A stretch of 64,000 nucleotides of DNA from Bryoerythrophyllum caledonicum (taxonomy: Eukaryota; Streptophyta; Bryopsida; Pottiales; Pottiaceae), in the NCBI GenBank assembly GCA_963971425.1, contig OZ020523.1, forward strand, positions 23,107,105-23,171,104, written 5' to 3'. The translations under genes and the position numbers were made by a program. Of this stretch, positions 12,040 through 24,885 are shown piece after piece (position 1 is the stretch's first letter; every line of letters begins with the position of its first letter). The notes below the pieces were generated by a model. The model saw only the letters and a program-made list of their open reading frames with translations. It was not told where the DNA came from and did no database searches.

Positions 12040-12865
12040 AATAGAAGATGGTGAACGTGGGAGTATTAATGTGCACATCTCTGGTTTCTTCTCAAAATGC
12101 TCATGGAGTGTCTCATGAAGATGACCAAAAAGAGTTAACACTCTAATTATACAAGACCAAGATGTTGAAGATTTCTTCGTACCTAGTACTTGTCAAATAA
12201 CACTTGTGTACATTTAATAGGCCACTTCCAAAAGCACTTGCCTCACATCTAGCATTCAACAACTCTATCATCTTCAAGTTCAGGAGTGATATAGTCTCCT
12301 CCTATTTAAAACTGGCCCTCTTCAACTAACATGAATTTGTCAAGTGTCAATTAGTGCTTTCCTTTTTATTGTTCCATAAAGGTACATGTACGTTGTCCTT
12401 TGGTAAACAAACATTGTTCTTCTCTAGAAATAAGGTTTGTTGGCCAGATCTAAGTCATTTAAAGCAAAATCCATTATCCATTCATTGTATGTTTGGCGTA
12501 ATCTCCATCTCGAAGTCCTTAAAAGTTCATAACTTGACTGGAAGATCTTCATGTATGGCAAGCATATCAGAAAGATGTGTTGGATTCCTCAAACTCTGAA
12601 GCATAATAAGTAATTCTATTGCACTACTTCTCTTTCTTTTTTAAAATTGACATTTTCCTAGGGTTCTGAAGAGTATGTGTCAAGTTTCTAGATTGAGAGG
12701 AGGTTTTTTTTAGAGAGTGTTTGTTCTTTTGTTGGCAAAAAGAACATATTGAATTTCTTGTATTATTTAATTATTAATTATTTTAATCACCTCCATGAGG
12801 CATTTCATGAGCATTTTGAGGATGAAACTGGGGATGGTGCACGTCAATCAAACGCACACCATCTC
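12040..12865. mobile_element. Non-autonomous element with about 80-bp TIRs
   Basis: The left end (about 12045-12125, containing CAAAATGCTCATG and GTCTCATGAAGATGA) reappears inverted at about 12785-12860. The outer parts also pair (AGATGGTG in both). The roughly 650-bp interior has no transposase. Target duplication and superfamily are not clear. Confidence 0.55.
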
Positions 12866-13619
12866 CCTTAGTATTTATCATTTTGTTTTGTCATTTGGAG
12901 TTTATAAAAGTTATGTAATCAAATAAATATAATATCTATTCATAATAATATTAATCTATAAAAAATGTTGTATTTTAGTAGTAATTTTGGTAGAAGACAA
13001 TTTTACTATTTAAATCATCATATCCAAAATTAAATAAAGAGTCTGTTCGTAACATGAGTTGTGATCCATTTAAAGAATTTTTCAAATGAGAATTGAGGAA
13101 TGAATACTTTAATCACAATTTCAATGTGATTAGTGTATAAATAAAAGATAGTCACCGTTAGCAACATCCAAACGAATGAAGGATGTACAATTTTAGTAGG
13201 AGAATGTGTCATTTTATTGTTTGAAGTGATGTTAAATGTTCATTAAAAAAATTTAGTAATTAAAAAGGAAATCATCCTTGAAGGTGATAATATTGTATAA
13301 TTTTAGAATTAAAATCCATTTAAATATTATATTTAAGTCGTAAGGATTGGCAAATAATTTTATATGATGACAAGTAGTTGATCCATTGATGGCTTTGACA
13401 AGTTATTTAGTAAAAATCATTTAAAGGTTTTGTGCTAATTTTGGATTAAGAATAATTTAAGAAATAGTTTTAGTTCAAATTAGAATCTTAACTACAAGAT
13501 TCCAAGCAATATAAGATCTAAACTTGGAGAAAATGAAAACTTTCGTTCATGTCCTTTCATTTAAATTTAAACTTTGAATTATTGTTAAGCAATTGGAGTC
13601 TTATGTTCAATTATTTTGT
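12866..13619. other. AT-rich spacer
   Basis: Nothing coding or clearly repeated was seen here. Confidence 0.4.
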
Positions 13620-14060
13620 ACTAGTAGAGACGCCTTGTTCCCAACAAGGCAAGGGCAGTCCTATGAGGTCTTATCCTTACGCTATATCTTGTCCCGGAAA
13701 TACCTTGTCTAAAAATTACCATGTTCGGAGATACCTTGTATGGGTATCAACATAGGTATCGTCGTAGAGACTTGTCATCCCCAACAAGCAAAGGTAATAC
13801 CTTTGCAATACCCTATCTCAGTCCAAGATCCTACCAAACACTAGCTGTCAAATTAATTTGCAGTAGTTCGGACACAATGGGTATGACCTAGGTGTTACAT
13901 GAATATTGTGTGGATATTACATGGGTATGACTTTGGCAATACATGGATATCATCTTAGACAAATCCCTTATATTTTCCAATTTTTTTTGGACAACCTTGA
14001 TTTTGAATTAATAATGTGCAAACCCGAGCAACGTGTAGGATTTCCTGGTGCAAGACCATG
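13620..14060. repeat. Dispersed repeat, copy 1
   Basis: Contains two diverged direct units (GTAGAGACGCCTTGTTCCC and GTAGAGACTTGTCATCCCC, 140 bp apart). The stretch 13870-14050 (GACACAATGGGTATGACC through TTTTGAATTAATAATGTGC) is shared with 23748-23880 and with the inverted copy at about 23960-24130. No coding capacity. Confidence 0.55.
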
Positions 14061-15694
14061 TCAACGGCTACCACGCATGGTGCTACACCATCCACAACCT
14101 CAAGGAGCAAGTCTTATTCTCATTTCAGTAGTTTTCATTACCTCCTTCCGTATGATCAAGGAAAAAAAACACTATGATAGGCTTTTAGTTGTGGCTCACT
14201 AGAATATTGAGCTTTGTATATTACTCAACATTGTTCTAAACCGTTGATTAGCTGATATTAGGCCGATGGGTTCCAATACAATTTTGACATATTCTATTGT
14301 GTATCTTGGCCTAAGCCATTACTTAGGCTATTATTGGGACCATCTCATCATCTTTACTTAGGCTTAGCAATGTCCAACGAAGATTGATAATAGCAAAATG
14401 TAAAGCAGTGCTTGGCATTGATGCAACTTGATAGATGTGCATATCAGATCATTCACTTTTGAATTGTTGGTGCCGCTTTGCATGATAACGTCATATCGGG
14501 ATTGCTACTGATTTTGGTGAATTTAAATATAGAGGTATAATTTGCACAATATTTGAGTTATTTGAAAAATCTACTCAATTTAAAAATTTATGCTTTTTTA
14601 TATTAAAATACTTATACTTGTTCACTTTCTATTGCTAATACATATGAGAGGGGGCTTTTAGCAGGGAAGCAATACAACGCTTTCAGACTTGGCAAGAATA
14701 AACTCTAACAAAATGACTTCTGCAGCTCGATTCTGCAACTTCAAGTTTTAAAGCATCTCGATTTTGTTTCTGCATCATTAAAGCGACATCAAAAGACTAT
14801 CCTAGTCCAAATTATAGATGTCTATTTCCAAAGACTTTCACTTTTAAGATGTGTAGATACTTGAAGCAAATCCAGTAAAAGATGGCTGGACAAAAATTGG
14901 TTGAAGGCTAATATGGCAATGTACACATACAACTGAGATCATAACAAAACAACAGGCAAGTTTGATACTTTAGTCAAGTTGATAGCAACATCATCAAGTA
15001 TAACAACCGCTTCTTGAGCAGGCTTAACCGGGCTGCAGGCGAGACTACATATTTCAGGTGGAGCCGTTGATTGTCGTGTAAAGAAAGATTGCTAAACACA
15101 ATAAATTGAGAATCTCAACCAACATTAGACAAACAAAAAACATAGCCAAATACAACTATGTTAAGCACACCCTCAAGTGAGAATGTTGTGAATCACAAGA
15201 ATAGTGAAGCGTCTCACACTCCACAAGGTGAGAATCAACGAGTGCAAGCGGAACTAGAGAATGCGGAGCCTTCACTATTAATAATCCATCACTTATACGC
15301 AAAGAAATCACTAAACACTCTCTAAACACACTCACAAAGCTTGACTTTACAAAGACGTCAAGTCAAGCGTGTACGCGCTGCTATACGCACACATACAAAA
15401 CATTAGTGGATGAAATACATCTGTTGAGAGGATGTGGTTTGGCGGACGTACATCACTAACAAACGCAGATTATAGCTATTCAATCCATGCTAACACTACG
15501 CAATGTGGTGCGGTCCTTGATGCCACATCCCGTGTGGCCGAATGGTTGAAGACTCTTCTAGCATTTGTCATTATCTTGAAGAAATTTCCGATGTTAATGT
15601 ATACACTAAGAAGAAAGAATGCTAGAAAAGAAGAAGAGGAAATGAGAGGAAGCGTATAAAAAAAATGAAAGAGAATAAATCTAATAAATTGTGT
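14061..15694. other. Unassigned spacer
   Basis: No gene recognised. Short open frames lack family features. Confidence 0.4.
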
Positions 15695-16130
15695 CTATCT
15701 TGGAGACTTCAAAGGCTTCAACTGAGGCGGATGAGGTTTTTTGCCTTCCGCTTGTGTCCCTCGTCAAGGATGATCACCGAGTATTGCTTCAACTTGTATC
15801 CATCATGGATACTCGTGCAGGAGGCACCCGTTTGTCAAATACTCGATGTGCGTGGCGTACAAAGTACAATCCTCGAAGCAGATGGAATAATCTGACATCC
15901 TCCTCCATTTGCGCTCCTATCCTCCATGTCACATGCAACAGACACCGTTACCACGGCCGCGGTTGTGTCACGCCGATCATGCTATCCTTCATATACCACG
16001 CACGGTGCAAGATCTGCGCCACCTGAGTTGTCTTGCCTGAGCTTGTCTTCGTGGTCACCACCACCACGTGGTTCTCCGCCACCGCCTCCACGATCTACTT
16101 CTCGTATTGGTTGGTCGGCAACAATTTGCG
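15695..16130 (-). pseudogene. DEAH-box RNA helicase remnant
   Basis: On the minus strand the motifs of a DEAH-box helicase appear in the right order and spacing: RKLLPTNQYEK with a stop, IVEAVAENHVVVV, SSGKTTQVAQIL (Walker A, degraded GETGSGKTTQ), IGVTQPR (motif Ia), then in another frame TNGCLLHEY (motif Ib) and YSVIILDEGHKR (motif II, DEAH changed to DEGH). At least one in-frame stop and several frameshifts are needed, and the later helicase motifs are missing. It is a decayed fragment of about 145 codons, with no intact parent in the window. The identity of the parent gene within the DEAH family is not resolved. Confidence 0.8.
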
Positions 16131-17269
16131 TGCTTCCATATCTCTCCCGCTCTCGCAACTACACTCACCTCTTCTTCTTGGTTATGGAACAGAGCAAATC
16201 TAACTTCAAGACAAAAGTTTCAGAAACTTCTACCTACATCATACACAAATTGCTCCACGACATTGACATGAGCATCGCCTTTGTATTAGAAATGCATCCA
16301 ATTGTACAATCAAAACTTGCTACAACGGCCACAATGAAGCTGTAACTCACAAGCCATAAACTTGGAGTAGCTAGCGCAAAAGCAAGACTAAGAAAACGCC
16401 TTGCAGAGAAACCGCCGCACAGTTATGTGCCTAAGTATCACCTAGGTACTCCTCTAGACGGGAATCTCGTCAAATTTTACTATTATAAGAGATTTCTTCC
16501 ATTTCTTACTATAAGTTGTTTTAGAATTCAGTGAATCAAACCTTTCGCACAATTTGGAACATTCTTCATCTGAATAAAAATTTTAATCTTCTAAATAAAA
16601 ATTTATATGTACACATTAACATAACATTACCTTTCATCCTATAATCATTGAAATTATAACGTATAAACATCATACAAAATTATTTATTGTCAATAATGTA
16701 TATTGATATATTATACAATTTTATTAGTTGTGGAATTACATAATCAAAGCACATTATAAATTATCTTATTTGTTAAATGTGGAATTATTCTTTTAAAAGG
16801 TCAAATATTATATTGAAATCAAAGCATTCAAATGTGAATATATCTTCAATTTTGATTGAGTCATTGCAAAATATTATAACATGAAAAAAAATAAAAAAAA
16901 TTGTTTTTTCTTATAAAATAGAATGTTTCAAATTTAAGTAAGAATAACACTATAAGCACCAACAATTTTGGATGGGCTCTAGGCCAATATTCAATTTAAT
17001 CTTATCAAAATAACAATAAAAATCCACAAAAATTGTATTCATACAATGTTTATGCATGCCCATGACTATTTATAGTAGAAAGACTTCAAAATTGTTGATT
17101 CTAGTGTGAAAGATAGAAAAGGACAATTTAACTATGATTTTGATTTGAACTATCGGATCATAATTGAATATTTTAAATTTAGATGCTCACAACTTTAACT
17201 ACATGGATTGAAAGATCACAATGCTTAAAGTAAAAAAAGGTTCACTTTCTTCCTCATGTTGAGAGGATC
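16131..17269. other. AT-rich spacer
   Basis: No coding sequence or clear repeat recognised. Confidence 0.4.
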
Positions 17270-17540
17270 AATTGACTATGACTCCACTAGGTGTCAAATT
17301 TTTGCACTACACGAGGTTTAAATCCTATATCAATAATATGTTGAACATGATGATAGTTCCTTGTACACTAAGTTTTTGAGGTAGAGGAGGGTTGTAGCTT
17401 ATTCAAAAAAATGCGCAAGGAGTGGAGTTCAAAATTGCCAATGCACATTATATCTTATTGTGAACTTAAAATGGTTCAAAATGAGAAAAACAATCAGTCA
17501 ATGATAAGGTTTAGACCTATCTTGTAGTTAAAATTATGAA
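17270..17540. repeat. Dispersed non-autonomous repeat, related to 36083 element
   Basis: The blocks around TTTTTGCACTACACGAGG, GAGGTAGAGGAGGGTTGTAG and GCGCAAGGAGTGGAG recur at 25460-25740 in the same orientation and at about 36600-36850 inverted, inside the TTAA-flanked element there. No coding capacity. Confidence 0.65.
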
Positions 17541-17641
17541 TAGCAAAAATATATAGATTTCTATTTTTTATTTGGAAATGGAGAAGCTTTTTTGGTTTCG
17601 TGTCGACCTTGTGAGTTTTTTTCCTTGGGTTAGAATGCTTT

Positions 17642-17785
17642 CTACACTAAAGACAAGATGGTTTTTTTTTTGGCAATTCAAGGGAAATAAGTTCATTTGT
17701 ATGTTTGGAAGCATTCTACACTAAAGACAAGATGGTTTTTCGGCAATTCAAGGGAAATAAGTTCATTTGTATGTTTGGAAAATTC
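17642..17785. repeat. 74-bp tandem duplication
   Basis: A unit starting CTACACTAAAGACAAGATGG is repeated after 74 bp; the copies differ mainly in the length of a T run. Confidence 0.9.
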
Positions 17786-18417
17786 AATGCTAATAGAAGC
17801 TTGTAGCAATATTCTTAGAACGGTGTGGAGTTTCTGATTTTGAACTTGATAACTATAATTTTGAACTTGTAATAACTACTTGATTATGAAAGTCTAGCGT
17901 GGAAAAAAATCCACAAAGCTACTACTATGTTCCATTTTCATAAAAAATTCAGAAATTCATGATGAGAACTAAGACCATAGAAACTTGCCTCAAATGAAAA
18001 GCGCCCCCAAAATGTGGTTCAACTCCTCAAACAACCAACATAATGTTATTAGAGACCATTTCAATTAACATTTTTGGTCGTCCTATGTTATAAGGTCACA
18101 TATTTCAAAAATAATAATTTATTTGATGTTATTTAGAATTATAAAACATATATCTTCAAAGTATTATTTTGGTTAAGATTTTTTAAATTTTCATTGCTCC
18201 AAGACATTTTGTTATATGTGTCTTTTTTTGTTCATCAATAACAAATATTGCATATAATTATATCACACTACATATTCGTTCGACATATGTCACAAGAAAA
18301 TGTAAAAACTCAATATGTTTAAAAGTTAACCTATATACCTAGTATGTTTCTTTAGCTTAGTATAGATTTTTTACATTGACACCCACACCTATCACGGTTA
18401 ATCGTAACAAATAATGG

Positions 18418-19458
18418 TCCAAAGCCAAATACCTAACTCCAAATACTACATCTCCAATTATTTCAACACCACTTCCATTCTACAACACAAACCTATCCCT
18501 TAAATTTAACCCCAAATACAGCTATTACACGGACGGATCATTCAAAGAACCTCAAGAAGTAAGCCCACGACACTGGCACAGAGAAGAAGCTGGTTTTGGC
18601 ATATATAATGCACCAAAAGATATCAAAATAGCCAAAAGACTACACGGACTTCAAAACATCATCAAAGCCGAAATGATGGCCATCTATAAAACACTACGAA
18701 TTCTAAATGCTAAATACCCAGATGAACCCGCATACATATTTATAGACTGCATCAATGTATTATGCCTCTTAAACACACAAATTCAACACCCCACTATGCA
18801 CAATGGCCACCCCGACAAAACTATTTTAGCATCAATGGTGCAAATGCTACAGGCACGCACCCAAGCCATATCATTACATAAAACTAGAGCTCATGTGAAT
18901 ATTATTGGGAATGAAAAAGCGGATGAACTAGCAAAAACCGGTAGAGAAAGAGAACATAGAGAGGTTAGAGAACCATTCGAACATGCCTACCCCACACCAT
19001 ACTACTATCAAAGAAAAGAATGGCCATCTAGAGATGATACCCCAAACAAAGGTCCCATTAGATTCCTACCCAAATATCTTAAAAGATATGACTTAGACAA
19101 CAACTTAATAGAACTGGCTAGAAACTTTCCAAACACAAAAAAGTGGACACGTAATAGAAACATTGACAAGGAACTCTCCAATGAATTTTGGACAAACCCC
19201 CTTATCACAGACTCACAAAAAACTTGTATTATAAAATTTAGAACATGTCAATACATGGGTAATGCTAAAAAACAACTATTCTTTGGACGAGAAAGATTTT
19301 CCTCCACTACATGTCCCATCTGCAACTCCACTGAAGCAGATACTTGGCTACATGTACTTAAATGTCAACAACCACACATTCACACACTAATCATTAATAG
19401 ACATAACAAAGCAGTATGGGAAATTAGAAAACTGTTAGTATCATCTAGTAAATCTTGA
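18418..19458 (+). pseudogene. LINE ORF2 fragment: RNase H plus zinc finger
   Basis: Open for 346 codons from an upstream stop at 18412. The RNase H (DEDD) residues are visible: YYTDGSF, KAEMMAI, FIDCINVL and GNEKADELAK. This is followed by CPICNSTEADTWLHVLKC, a Cys/His finger typical of retroelement polyprotein C-termini, and NKAVWEIRKLL. The enzyme would remove RNA from the RNA-DNA hybrid during reverse transcription. The stop at 19456 is followed in another frame by FHNNPPQNNVPQWLLP and a Cys-rich stretch, so the original ORF probably continued and is broken here. No start codon applies, because the copy is 5'-truncated. Confidence 0.85.
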
Positions 19459-19575
19459 TGTCTCACTTATATGAACGCTGGCACCTTTCACAATAACCCA
19501 CCACAAAACAATGTCCCACAATGGCTACTACCATGTACATGCAATACTCAAAGATGCCAATGTAACGCCATATTT

Positions 19576-19831
19576 AAACTCGACATATTATGCATCCGCG
19601 GTGTGCCACACAATCACCCTCCACCAATAACTCCAGATTAAACTCGACATACTATGCATCCGCGGTGTGCCACACAATCACCCTCCACCAATAACTCCAG
19701 ATTAAACTCGACATACTATGCATCCGCGGTGTGCCACACAATCACCCTCCACCAATAACTCCAGATTAAACTCGACATACTATGCATCCGTAGTGTGCCA
19801 CACAATCACCCTCCACCAACAACTCCAGATC
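19576..19831. repeat. Four tandem copies of a 64-bp unit
   Basis: Starts at 19576, 19640, 19704 and 19768, unit beginning AAACTCGACATA and ending AACTCCAGATT. Copies are almost identical. The unit length is not a multiple of three, so the expansion destroys the LINE reading frame. It must postdate insertion of this copy or its last functional ancestor. Confidence 0.95.
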
Positions 19832-20406
19832 CAACCATCACAATACAATTCATAGAATTCACATATTGCAATGACCGATTCTCCCCGGAAACCATATCTC
19901 ACAAGATAATCAAATATCAACCTCTTTTAGACGAAATAAGCTCATCATGATGGAAAGTAGACCCGCTAATTGTAATCACGACAAGTGCTAGAGCCACCAC
20001 GCATATTCCCTCCACGAAATCATTGGAATCCACATTTAAGATCTCAATGACCTCTATTAGAAATACCTTCAAAAACTTTAACACTATTGCTATCCAAAAT
20101 GCCATGTCCATCCTCCTCCACAAACGTAGACTAGAAAATAACCAACCAATACCCAACCCACATACCTCTTAAAAACAAATCAAACTCACAACAATTGTTT
20201 TCAAATTACCAATATTTTCCTACTCTTAGTCTGTTTTGTTTATACTATAGTGTCTACCCTTGAGAGGGGGAAGTAGTTCCACCCTGCTAATCCTTTGTCC
20301 AGTGGACATTGCTTTAGTAAGTGGAACAAACAGACACTCTATTCACCCCGGCCTCCTCCGGACCTCCGGAAGCCGAAGTTCTTCTTCTTCTTCTTCTTCT
20401 TCTTCT

Positions 20407-23400
20407 TTACATTGCTCATAGACTTCACCATCAATAAAATTTAAATAGTTGTAATGAAATTGAAAAAAAAATGATAAAATACTACACCATTCCGTAATTC
20501 TCACAATAGAATAATACATAAAATGTTACAATGTTAGAATTATTAAATTTCTTAAATTAAATGAGGTAAAGGAACAAATAAATCATAATTAAGTGGTCAT
20601 TCATAAACCTTAAAAACAATGAATTACTACATGATCCTTGTTATTTCCCCCAAATCAAGTAAAAATAAATGAAAAAAATACTACAATTTTTTTTCAAATT
20701 TTATGTTTTATTTTTTAATGTAGAACCAAGGATTCAAAAAAATTGATTATATGGAGTTAGAAAAGTCATTTCCACGGATAAAGTTTGGATGGAGTTTGGT
20801 GTTTCTTCAATCATTGTTCATAGAGGAGAATTGACATGGCATATTAGCTCCTGCGCTGTTAATGTTTTTAAAAGGTGTTTCTAATGGAGGTAACTTGGAT
20901 TTTTAATTTGCCTTCTATATACTTCATGGAGGGGATATGAGCTGCACCTCAAGCTCCACCTGCCATTACTATTATAGGGTCAACTTGTGCACTAATTTCA
21001 TTTAGGGGTGGTTGGTTTTTTTTTTAATTCAAAAAAACTTGTATTGGACAAGAATTTGTTGTTACAACAATTTGGATTCTATAAATTGTATAGTAAGATA
21101 TTGGATTTAAATCTTATGATGGAGGGTTGTTATATTGTAGGTCTCGTATTTATAAAATAAATAGTTTAACTTTGGCATTGTAGTGGCATCTTTACGTGCT
21201 ACATGTACAAAGGAGTAGCCAAGGTGGCACTGCATTTTCTTTGGGATTGTTATGAAAGTACTTTCTTTAGCATTTTCTTTTTGGATTGTTATGAAATTTT
21301 ATGAGATTTTTTAATTGAATAAGCAACTTTTTCATAACATCCCGTAGACATAGTTTTTGTAGAAATTCAACTTATGGTTCAAAAGTTACAAACATTTTTT
21401 AGTAGCATATACAAATAGTGCAACAATTTTGTGTTACATATATTAAATAGTGTAGCAAAACTTTCATTCATTCTAAATTTAATAGAAATTTGAGATTTTT
21501 CATTTAAAAAAAAAATACTCCTCTTAGAAAGGGAATGGAAATCTTTGCATCTACCATATGGATTTTTGAATTTCAAAAATATGAGAAGGATATGATATAT
21601 GCAAAACATAAAGTGTGTTGTTAATTCTCAACACATAGTTGCATTGCAGGATTTTTAAGGATATCTTTCACTCCTCTTCTACTTCTAAAATTTGGTGCAC
21701 ATGTGCCTACACATGATCCTTTTAAAATTTAAAATGAGAAAATCATGGACCATAGTGCAAAAATTTGCCATAGAAGGTGGTTAAAGTTTGTTGAAGGTGT
21801 TTAGTATGACCTCATGAAGAGTTTATGTCTCACTTCAAAGGCTAATATCTTTCAATCTGTGCAGTCAAATTGAACAAAATTTCTACCATGCTCCTACAAT
21901 ACTAGTACAAGATACCACGGTTAGATATGTAAAAATTTGTTCATTTGCATTTTGTGTTGAATGCATTGAAACTGGCAGTTTTTAGTGAGTTTGGGCGCTA
22001 AAGTGTGGTGGTCCTTTAGAAATTAAGAATTCACATTTATTGAAAAATGTAAAACCTCTCAGGTTGAAATTGTATATCTGTAGTAGTAACTTTTTCAAAT
22101 TGATGTAGTTTATGTTGTTTTGGTGTAAATAGAGTCTCTAAATCCACTTGAATTAGATTCGGTCATGTGAATATGAATCAAATAGATGTATGAAGTAGTT
22201 TTGGTAGTTAGGATGTGAAACCACCATTTTGTAACCACCTAGAACTATAAGAGAAGAAGGGAAGGACCAAGGAAACACTACACACTTAGTTTTGAGCGAT
22301 TGCATTTTACAGTGTTAGTCATTATCTTAGCTTGATCTACTTGATCATATTTTGCCATCGATTAGATTCTCGTTACGACTGTATAGTGTTAGTGGTTATG
22401 TTTTGATCATATCAATTGGATTCACTATGCACATATACTATCAAATTGATGCGTGATCAACTGGATAAGTCAGATTATTGGAGTTGTTTGGTCTCACCTG
22501 TAACACATCTACTGGATTCACTAACGTGCATACACTCTAAGTGCAGAAATCTACTTGATACAAAGTTCAGAGTTAGAGGGGTATGTGGAGTCCTAGTTGG
22601 GGAGGTTGTTAAGGGAGTCCAGAGTTACTATTATCAACTGGATGAGAGAGAGTAAGAGATCCATTTGATAAGGAAGTCCACAAGAAGTCCAAGGTTATTT
22701 GGGAGTTACAGCCGTGACTATCTATTGGAATTAAATCAATTAATTGTAGAGATGACGATCCTACAATAGCTAAGACTTGAGTTTTCTATCAATTTGATTT
22801 GAGTGTAGGTTACTAAGTGTGAGAGTAAGATACATGCTTCAAATTATAACATAGAAATACAAAGTCATCCGGAAATGTGAATGTTTGGTTGAATTATGTT
22901 GTATTGGATAATGTGTCCGGCCAACCATATCCATTAGATGATTTACTGAATGATTGGACATACGAAACTATTAATTCAATTAAGGATAATCTACTGGATA
23001 GGAGGTATGCGCAACCTCCATCAAAGATAATATTATAATTAGAATTAGAATTGATTGAGTCTTTGTAATTAAGGAAGATCACGATGGTAAATTGATGTGT
23101 GAGAATCCATGAATTGTGATCAAGGCATTTGACATACATAAGGTGATCTCAAAGGAGGATTGAGATCAAATTACAAGAAGTGAAGATGGAGTAAAGAGGT
23201 ACGGGAGAATTGCATGAGTTAAGTATCAAAACCCTAATTTCAATTATGCAAAATGGCATAATACCATTCGTAATATGGACTAAGGTAAAGGAATTTACAA
23301 TGTTGTGACTATCAAATTGATCATGGATACACCTACTGGATACTAAAGTTACTATCAATTTGATTGGACTAAGAGTGTTCCCGGAATAATATTTAATTCC

Positions 23401-23640
23401 TTAAAGAAGTATACTTTGGTTAATTCAATAACAAACACAATTACAACCTTCATGTCACCTTAAGCTACTTATACATTAAACGAAAAGATCCATTCCCCAT
23501 AGAAGTTCCTAGAATTGAATTGCACAGAGTGAATTTGAAGAGTTCAATGAAAGATCGAATTTCTATACTACAATATCCTATGGCTATCACTAAAAAATAT
23601 TTCTATTATTACTCAAATATGCACACTACTTGACATGTTG
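20407..23640. other. AT-rich spacer
   Basis: No gene recognised. At 21640-21810 there is a weak copy of the dispersed repeat seen at 17270 and 25460. Between 22100 and 23600 the motif CAAATTGAT and variants of CTACTGGAT recur often without an obvious period or coding frame. This could be decayed LTR-retrotransposon DNA. Confidence 0.4.
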
Positions 23641-23747
23641 GTTTTAGGTTGAATTACCTTACAAGACATGTGTTTGCTTATACCATACGCAGTGGTAACT
23701 TTTGGCACCAACCTACAAAAGCATTTATATGTTCACATCACAATGAT

Positions 23748-24130
23748 TGGACACAATGGTTATCACCTAGGCATTATGCAGGTATCACTAAGGCAAATCT
23801 CTTGAAATTCCCAAAAATTGGACACGCTCAATTTTGAATTAATTATATACAAAAGTGACCACCACGTAGGATATGTGGTGCTCAACTGCAACACCATCCA
23901 CTAGATATCAATACCACTTGGTAAAACTTTCAACCTCCACTGATTATGGACTTTTGTAAAATAGAGAGTGTTGGGGGATTGTCCTACGTGCGGGTCAGTT
24001 TTCTTCATGCTTTATTCACAATGGACAATGTCCAATTTTTTTGGAAAATTCAAGAGATTTGTCTAGGCGACATCCATATAATGCCAAAGTGATACCTATG
24101 TGATACTCATCTAATGCCCTTGTGATGAGA
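23748..24130. repeat. Inverted pair of a dispersed repeat (foldback)
   Basis: The segment 23748-23885 (GACACAATGGTTATCACC through CCACGTAGGATATGTGG) pairs with an inverted copy at about 23960-24130. The spacer is under 100 bp, so the two could form a long hairpin. The same unit occurs singly at 13870-14050. Confidence 0.7.
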
Positions 24131-24885
24131 TCATGATTTTAGCAACTAGCTGTCAAAACTAACCCGAACGTACAATATTGTCACTAATGCCCCCTTCCCA
24201 CCAGGAGGTAGGTTGGAGCTTGTGGTGAAGGTAGGATAGTGGCATGTATGTGATGATCCACAATACAAAAAGTGGTAATCACCAATCCTACATGGCATCC
24301 TACTTAGCAAGTGAGTTCTCTATTGTGGCAAAGAGGTGGTGGAATGTTGAAAAGGGCACATGAATAGTAGAGAAAAGTAGGTAGTGGTAGAGATATGAAC
24401 AAGCTAAACTACTCCACTATCCTAAATCTTATGTTTTAGTGTAGACAAACTATATGGTTTATAAATTCTATAAGGGTTTACTCTTGATGAATCATTTACC
24501 AGCCATCTTGACAATGATCACCCTATGTATGTAGTATAGATAGTTGTACTCTCGGTAAAAAATTATATCAAAAGTACAAAGTTATGGTGCTTTTAAATCA
24601 TAAAGTACCACTACACCAAACATCAAAATCAATGGTAAGTGAATGTAGGGTATCTATGATTGATGTGAACATTCTCTTCTATACTACTACATATAGTTCA
24701 TTTGATGGTTTTAAAATATTCAAATTGCAACATGGCCGTGTGAACTCCAACTGGATATTTTGACCACACAATAGTTAGTGCATTGTTAGTGCTCGCAACC
24801 TACCTCTTGGTGCAAAGCGGGCATAAGAGTAAACTAGTGTAGGTATGAAAATCAAAACTCCTACATTCACATATACACCATTAGG
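24131..24885. other. Spacer
   Basis: No gene or clear repeat recognised. Confidence 0.35.

Larger units (their letters stand above)
18418..20406 (+). mobile_element. LINE copy 2, longest 3' fragment
   Basis: 5'-truncated non-LTR retrotransposon ending in a (TTC)n tail at 20378-20406. In order it holds an RNase H domain, a CCHC-like finger, a Cys-rich linker, an unfamiliar C-terminal domain (about 19830-20170) and a 3' UTR starting GTGTCTACCCTTGAGAGGGG. Reverse transcriptase is absent. The C-terminal domain has an in-frame TGA near 19948. The 3' UTR matches the LINE copies at 8280 and 38990 and the SINE at 25100. Confidence 0.88.

Noticed and set aside
15533-15560. tRNA-Ser/Leu-like A box (TGGCCGAATGGTTGAAG)
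   Set aside because: No B box or cloverleaf follows at the required distance.
20378-20406. (TTC)n microsatellite considered as an independent repeat
   Set aside because: It sits exactly at the 3' end of LINE copy 2, as in LINE copy 1, so it is the element tail.
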